DNA from: Pseudomonadota bacterium
GTDB taxonomy: Bacteria; Pseudomonadota; Alphaproteobacteria; Caulobacterales; Caulobacteraceae
DNA: 9,975 bases
Assembly (NCBI GenBank): GCA_023445705.1
Contig: JAEXKM010000033.1
Location: 1 to 9,975 of the forward strand
Reading direction: 5' to 3'
Below are positions 8,130 through 9,975 of the stretch, one piece after another. The notes beneath the pieces are model-generated. The model had not been told where the DNA came from, made no database searches, and worked only from the letters and a program-made list of their open reading frames with translations. A program made the position numbers and the translations under genes. How positions within the stretch are numbered: the stretch's first letter is position 1; every line of letters begins with the position of its first letter.

Positions 8130-8593
8130 TGCCCAACCCCCAGCTTGGCCGCGCGCTGCTGCGCACGAAGCTCGGCCAGACCGGCGCGCGCCAGTTCGCG
8201 CTGCGCCGCCCGATGCGCCTGGAACGCCTCGCGCTCCCAGATCTGGAAACGGTCGCCCAGGCCGACCAGCACGACCCAGTCGCTCAGGCCGAACTGGTCG
8301 CAAAGCTGTTCAGGAAGGGTGATCCGGCCCGCGGTATCGAAGCTCATCTTCGCCTGGCCGCCCAGAACCGAAAGCTCGATGGCCGAGCGGACGGGATCGC
8401 CGAACGGCAACTCCTCGATCAGCGCCATGTAGCGGTCGAACAGGGCCTTGCCGCCGCCCTCGATGCAGTCGGCTTCGATGGAGGGGAAGCAGACGATGCC
8501 GTCGAACGGCCCCGACAGGAGCGCGCGGAATTCCAGCGGCACGACGATACGCCGCTTGGCGTCCACCTGTTTCTCGAAGGTCGAGAGAAACAT
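8126..8593 (-). CDS. mraZ: Transcriptional regulator MraZ
   Basis: MraZ is a ring-forming DNA-binding protein with two SpoVT/AbrB-like half domains; in Escherichia coli it represses its own dcw promoter. The 155 aa protein begins MFLSTFEKQVDAKRRIVVPL, matching the usual MFLG-type start. The two conserved DXXXR motifs are seen at D11-R15 (DAKRR) and D86-R90 (DTAGR), each followed by the hydrophobic and Pro pattern of the fold (IVVPLEF, ITLPEQL). The C-terminal tail (about 122-155) is Ala/Arg/Gln-rich and likely helical. It is the first gene of the cluster, and its stop overlaps rsmH by 4 nt. The ribosome site before ATG 8593 is weak (GGGGCTGGCGGG only). Candidate operator sites for this protein lie about 105-130 bp upstream. 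Confidence 0.97.
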   Translation of the reverse strand: MFLSTFEKQVDAKRRIVVPLEFRALLSGPFDGIVCFPSIEADCIEGGGKALFDRYMALIEELPFGDPVRSAIELSVLGGQAKMSFDTAGRITLPEQLCDQFGLSDWVVLVGLGDRFQIWEREAFQAHRAAQRELARAGLAELRAQQRAAKLGVGQ

Positions 8594-8658
8594 CCCGCCA
8601 GCCCCAGTTCACGGCTCCAAGCGAGCCGCCGCTCCATCCGATTCAGCCCCGCGGCGCG

Positions 8659-8686
8659 CCGATACCGACGATCCGCCAGAGCTCAA
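8659..8686 (-). promoter_or_regulatory. Candidate sigma-70 type promoter for mraZ (proximal)
   Basis: On the minus strand TTGAGC (8686-8681) and TATCGG (8664-8659) are separated by 16 nt and would give a transcript starting near 8652 with a leader of about 59 nt. In this arrangement the TGGG boxes sit just upstream of the -35 element. The match is partial and only suggestive; a second candidate lies further upstream. Confidence 0.25.
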
Positions 8687-8697
8687 TCGATGCTGAT

Positions 8698-8721
8698 TGG
8701 GTTAACATGGGATCAATTGGG
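8698..8721 (+). promoter_or_regulatory. Probable MraZ operator: three TGGG boxes with 10-bp period
   Basis: TGGG occurs at 8698-8701, 8708-8711 and 8718-8721, exactly 10 bp apart. This fits the TGGGN-N5-TGGGN-N5-TGGGN pattern known for MraZ operators in E. coli. The boxes read on the plus strand, opposite to the mraZ transcript, and end about 105 bp from the mraZ start. The regular period puts all boxes on one face of the helix, as expected for a ring-shaped MraZ oligomer. Autoregulation of the dcw cluster is inferred. Confidence 0.65.
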
Positions 8722-8735
8722 AAACAATGACTCCA

Positions 8736-8766
8736 AACATCGATTCCCGGGAATTTCAAAGATGTT
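8736..8766. repeat. Nested inverted repeat in the mraZ control region
   Basis: A perfect 12-bp palindrome, ATTCCCGGGAAT (8743-8754), is flanked by a second pair of inverted arms, AACATC (8736-8741) and GATGTT (8761-8766). The outer arms are asymmetrically spaced (1 nt on the left, 6 nt on the right). This could be a site for a dimeric regulator or a small hairpin. It is too short and lacks the T-run needed for a terminator on either strand. Confidence 0.4.
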
Positions 8767-8769
8767 GAC

Positions 8770-8797
8770 CGGATAGACTTGGGCCGACGAACAACAA
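8770..8797 (-). promoter_or_regulatory. Candidate sigma-70 type promoter for mraZ (distal)
   Basis: On the minus strand TTGTTG (8797-8792) and TATCCG (8775-8770) lie 16 nt apart and would start a transcript near 8763. The nested inverted repeat would then lie at the transcription start, and the TGGG boxes about 40-65 nt downstream, where a repressor could block elongation. It is no stronger than the proximal candidate, and I cannot choose between them from sequence. Confidence 0.25.
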
Positions 8798-8830
8798 TCC
8801 ACAGAACATACCGCGAACTTGTTAAGTAAT

Positions 8831-8849
8831 GTGGCCCAGCTTGGGACAC
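8831..8849 (-). terminator. Weak hairpin downstream of rnpB, possible terminator
   Basis: On the minus strand, GTG-T-CCC and GGG-C-CAC pair around a 5-nt loop (AAGCT), followed by ATTACTT rather than a real T-run. It begins about 25 nt after the rnpB 3' end. It is the best hairpin in this gap but a poor intrinsic terminator, so some transcription may continue from rnpB toward mraZ. Confidence 0.2.
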
Positions 8850-8873
8850 GCGGTGCATGGATTGTGGAGAACA

Positions 8874-9255
8874 AGGGACCAGACGGCCTGTAAGCCGGGT
8901 TCTGTGCGCCCGCGAACGGACGTGACGATCATTCCTCTGGACCGCCCATTGCTGGACGGTTCTCGCGACCTACCCGGACGCCTCAGGCCTATGACGGCCC
9001 TACCCCGCAAGGGGCGCGGAATCCCTATTCGGTCTTGCTCCTGGCGGGGCTTGCCATGCCGTTCCTGTCACCAGGCCCGCGGTGGGCTCTTACCCCACCC
9101 TTTCACCCTTACCCCGGTCGAAACCGAGGCGGTCTGCTCTCTGTGGCGCTATCCCTGGGGTCGCCCCCGGCGGGCGTTACCCGCCGCCATGTCATAGTGG
9201 AGCCCGGACTTTCCTCGACAGCCGAAACCGCCGCGATCGCCCAGCCATCTGGTCC
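8874..9255 (-). ncRNA. rnpB: RNase P RNA component (type A)
   Basis: This is the catalytic RNA of RNase P, which removes 5' leaders from tRNA precursors. Reading the minus strand, the 5' end GGACCAGATGGC (9255-9244) pairs over 12 positions with the 3' end GCCGTCTGGTCC (8887-8876), forming the P1 helix that fixes both ends. Universally conserved blocks are present in order: GAGGAAAGTCCGGGCTCC (9216-9199), the GGGTAAGGGTGAAAGGGTG region (9115 to about 9097), AGAGGAATGATCG (8938-8926) and ACAGAACCCGGCTTACAG (8905-8888). The length of about 382 nt is typical for alphaproteobacterial type A RNA. Several open frames across this stretch are not coding. It sits upstream of mraZ in the same direction. 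End positions are good to a few nucleotides. Confidence 0.97.
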
Positions 9256-9261
9256 GCGCGG

Positions 9262-9290
9262 AAGGTGATGGCCGAGCACGCCAAGGTCAA
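9262..9290 (-). promoter_or_regulatory. Likely rnpB promoter
   Basis: TTGACC (9290-9285, minus strand) lies exactly 35 nt before the rnpB 5' end predicted from the P1 helix. The corresponding -10 position (9267-9262, CACCTT) is a poor match to TATAAT. The positional agreement supports the -35 assignment; the -10 is uncertain. Confidence 0.45.
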
Positions 9291-9382
9291 GACGTCCGCG
9301 CGAGTATCTCCATCCCAATTCGTCCCATCGGACGCAGAGTCATCCTCGGCGCTGGACGGCATGGAACGGCGACGGCTCTAGC

Positions 9383-9410
9383 TTGCTCTTCGGAGCAGCC
9401 GTGCTAGCCT
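9383..9410 (+). promoter_or_regulatory. Candidate promoter for the small plus-strand gene
   Basis: TTGCTC (9383-9388) and TAGCCT (9405-9410) are separated by 16 nt; the -10 region reads GCTAGCCT, near the Caulobacter housekeeping pattern GCTANAWC. A transcript would start near 9417, giving a leader of about 130 nt before the 76-codon gene. It fires away from rnpB. Confidence 0.35.
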
Positions 9411-9439
9411 CGAGTCACGCATCCAGCAGAGGCTGATCC

Positions 9440-9463
9440 GTGTGTGGCATTTCGTTCGGTTGA
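9440..9463 (+). CDS. Possible 7-codon upstream ORF (leader peptide)
   Basis: GTG at 9440 opens a short frame reading MCGISFG and closes at TGA 9461-9463. AGAGG (9428-9432) is 7 nt before it, a better ribosome site than that of the following gene. Two GC-rich hairpins lie directly downstream, so translation here could affect RNA folding or downstream expression. Frames this short occur easily by chance, so this is only a candidate. Confidence 0.2.
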   Translation: MCGISFG

Positions 9464-9469
9464 GAAGCT

Positions 9470-9520
9470 GAGGTTCGCAGGCGCCTGCGCCTGACCTCTT
9501 CCCCGCGCCTTTCCGCGCGG
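9470..9520 (+). promoter_or_regulatory. Structured leader: two consecutive GC-rich hairpins
   Basis: The first hairpin (9470-9498) has an outer stem GAGGT/ACCTC, a 3-nt bulge TCG, then an inner stem CAGGCG/CGCCTG (9478-9483 with 9488-9493) closed by a CCTG loop, 11 base pairs in all. The second (9503-9520) pairs CCGCGC with GCGCGG around a 6-nt CTTTCC loop. They lie between the short upstream frame and the 76-codon gene, in its predicted 5' leader. They do not match a riboswitch class I recognise, and no T-run follows for an intrinsic terminator. Confidence 0.4.
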
Positions 9521-9547
9521 CCATCCAACACGAACGGATATCAAGGC

Positions 9548-9778
9548 ATGCCCAAATCCAAGGAACCGCGCGCGCCCGTGCGCGTGCACGTCCCCACACC
9601 GGTCGCCCCGGAACCCAGCCCGGCCGAGCGAGCCAAGGCGATCATCGAGCGTCAGCTTGCCCAGAAGAAGCACGGCGGGCCGCCCGGCGCCGGGAACGCC
9701 GGCGGGGTGCACAAGCCCTCGAAAGGCGGCTGGTCTCCGGCGCCGATGCGGCCCGGCGGACGCGGCCGGCGGGGATGA
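9548..9778 (+). CDS. Small basic proline/glycine-rich hypothetical protein
   Basis: I do not recognise this 76 aa protein. It opens with MPKSKEPRAP and has three parts: a Pro/Val-rich N-terminus (about 1-25), a short segment likely to be helical (PSPAERAKAIIERQLAQKKH, about 24-42), and a Gly/Pro/Arg-rich tail ending in GGRGRRG. It has no membrane segment, signal peptide or cysteine. The strong positive charge would suit binding to nucleic acid or ribosomes, but this is inference from composition only. The ribosome site is weak (CGGA, 9535-9538, 9 nt upstream; AAGG at 9543-9546 is too close). Its frame is supported by the neighbouring leader and promoter and by the lack of any better frame. 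It is divergent from rnpB and followed at once by repeats. Confidence 0.5.
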   Translation: MPKSKEPRAPVRVHVPTPVAPEPSPAERAKAIIERQLAQKKHGGPPGAGNAGGVHKPSKGGWSPAPMRPGGRGRRG

Positions 9779-9783
9779 CACCG

Positions 9784-9913
9784 CCTAGCGGCGGCCCCCT
9801 CCGTCGCGCTTCGCGCGCCACCTCCCCCAATGGGGAGGATCTGAGAAGAAAAAGATGCTCCCCCATTGGGGAGCTGGCGGCCGCCGGCTGACTGAGGGGG
9901 GCTCGCCGCTAGG
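9784..9913. repeat. Large imperfect palindrome of two REP-like units
   Basis: The left arm (9784-9840) and the right arm (9855-9913) are imperfect inverted copies of each other around a short A-rich centre (GAGAAGAAAAAG). Both outer ends read CCTAGCGGCG toward the centre, and both carry CCCCCTC-type blocks. Each arm also contains its own hairpin: CTCCCC/GGGGAG (9822-9827 with 9832-9837) on the left and the equivalent around 9858-9873 on the right. The layout fits a paired REP/BIME-type intergenic element; I associate similar CTCCCCCAATGGGGAG repeats with Caulobacter relatives. As RNA it could also act as a strong structural end for the small plus-strand gene, which stops 5 nt earlier. Confidence 0.75.
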
Positions 9914-9936
9914 GGAGGACTGAAGGGTGGGAGGGA

Positions 9937-9975
9937 CCGCCTCACGGCGGCCCCCGCCGTCCCGATGCTGCGCAT
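9937..9975 (+). repeat. Start of a third REP-like unit, cut by window edge
   Basis: CCGCCTCACGGCGGCCCCC at 9937-9955 resembles the left end of the first unit, CCGCCTAGCGGCGGCCCCC at 9781 onward, and the similarity continues weakly through GCCGTC to the edge. It is in the same orientation as the left arm and about 156 bp from it. This suggests a longer repeat array continuing beyond the window. Confidence 0.5.

Larger units (their letters stand above)
8640..8746. promoter_or_regulatory. Cluster of three GANTC (CcrM-type methylation) sites
   Basis: GATTC at 8640-8644, GACTC at 8729-8733 and GATTC at 8742-8746 lie within 107 bp of the mraZ control region. GANTC is the target of the cell-cycle methylase CcrM in alphaproteobacteria, and in Caulobacter promoters carrying it are often controlled by GcrA or by methylation state. 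The sites themselves are seen directly; cell-cycle control of this promoter is inferred. Confidence 0.45.

Noticed and set aside
8130..8303. Upstream extension of rsmH
   Set aside because: The extra 58 residues are a shadow of mraZ; the family begins at the HTSVLL segment just after ATG 8129.
8780..8845. Additional single TGGG tetramers at 8780 and 8842
   Set aside because: They lie outside the 10-bp phased group and one is part of the hairpin after rnpB; single TGGG is expected by chance.
8829..9381. Several 60-120 codon open frames on both strands across 8829-9381
   Set aside because: They overlap the RNase P RNA, whose conserved blocks and closing P1 helix explain the sequence.
1..9975. 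tRNA genes, CRISPR arrays, insertion sequences, prophage or defence genes
   Set aside because: No tRNA cloverleaf, regular short repeats with spacers, transposase or known defence domain was found by reading both strands.

Overview
The window is a high-GC chromosomal segment from an alphaproteobacterium, most likely a member of Caulobacterales (Caulobacter/Phenylobacterium-like). The evidence is the dense GC-rich coding with clear codon bias, a meso-DAP type MurE (so Gram-negative peptidoglycan), the alphaproteobacterial form of RNase P RNA, GANTC (CcrM-type) sites clustered in a promoter, and palindromic intergenic repeats of a kind I associate with Caulobacter relatives. The genus is inferred from sequence character alone.

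From position 1 to 8593 everything real lies on the minus strand. It is the first half of the division and cell wall (dcw) cluster, read right to left: mraZ, rsmH (mraW), ftsL, ftsI, murE, murF, mraY, murD. murD runs off the left edge; the rest of the cluster (ftsW, murG, murC and so on) would be expected beyond it. The genes are extremely compact. Six of the seven junctions overlap (4, 4, 4, 1, 8 and 1 nt) and only mraY-murD has a gap (18 nt). Together they encode the cytoplasmic synthesis of UDP-MurNAc-pentapeptide (MurD, MurE, MurF), its transfer to the lipid carrier (MraY), the septal transpeptidase (FtsI), the divisome protein FtsL, a 16S rRNA methyltransferase (RsmH) and the cluster's own regulator (MraZ).

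From 8594 to 8873 lies the control region of the cluster. It holds three TGGG boxes exactly 10 bp apart (a match to the known MraZ operator pattern), three GANTC sites within 107 bp, a nested inverted repeat, and candidate promoters. From 8874 to 9255 is rnpB, the RNase P RNA gene, also on the minus strand and upstream of mraZ.

From 9256 to 9975 the orientation switches. A divergent plus-strand unit has a plausible promoter, a leader of about 130 nt with a possible 7-codon upstream ORF and two GC-rich hairpins, then a small basic Pro/Gly-rich protein of unknown function (76 aa). The window ends in a large imperfect palindrome made of two inverted REP-like units, with the beginning of a third unit cut off by the edge.

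This is mostly a conserved housekeeping region. I do not see a new defence, mobile or biosynthetic system. The points worth a second look are regulatory: the mraZ control region, the structured leader near 9440-9520, and the terminal repeats.
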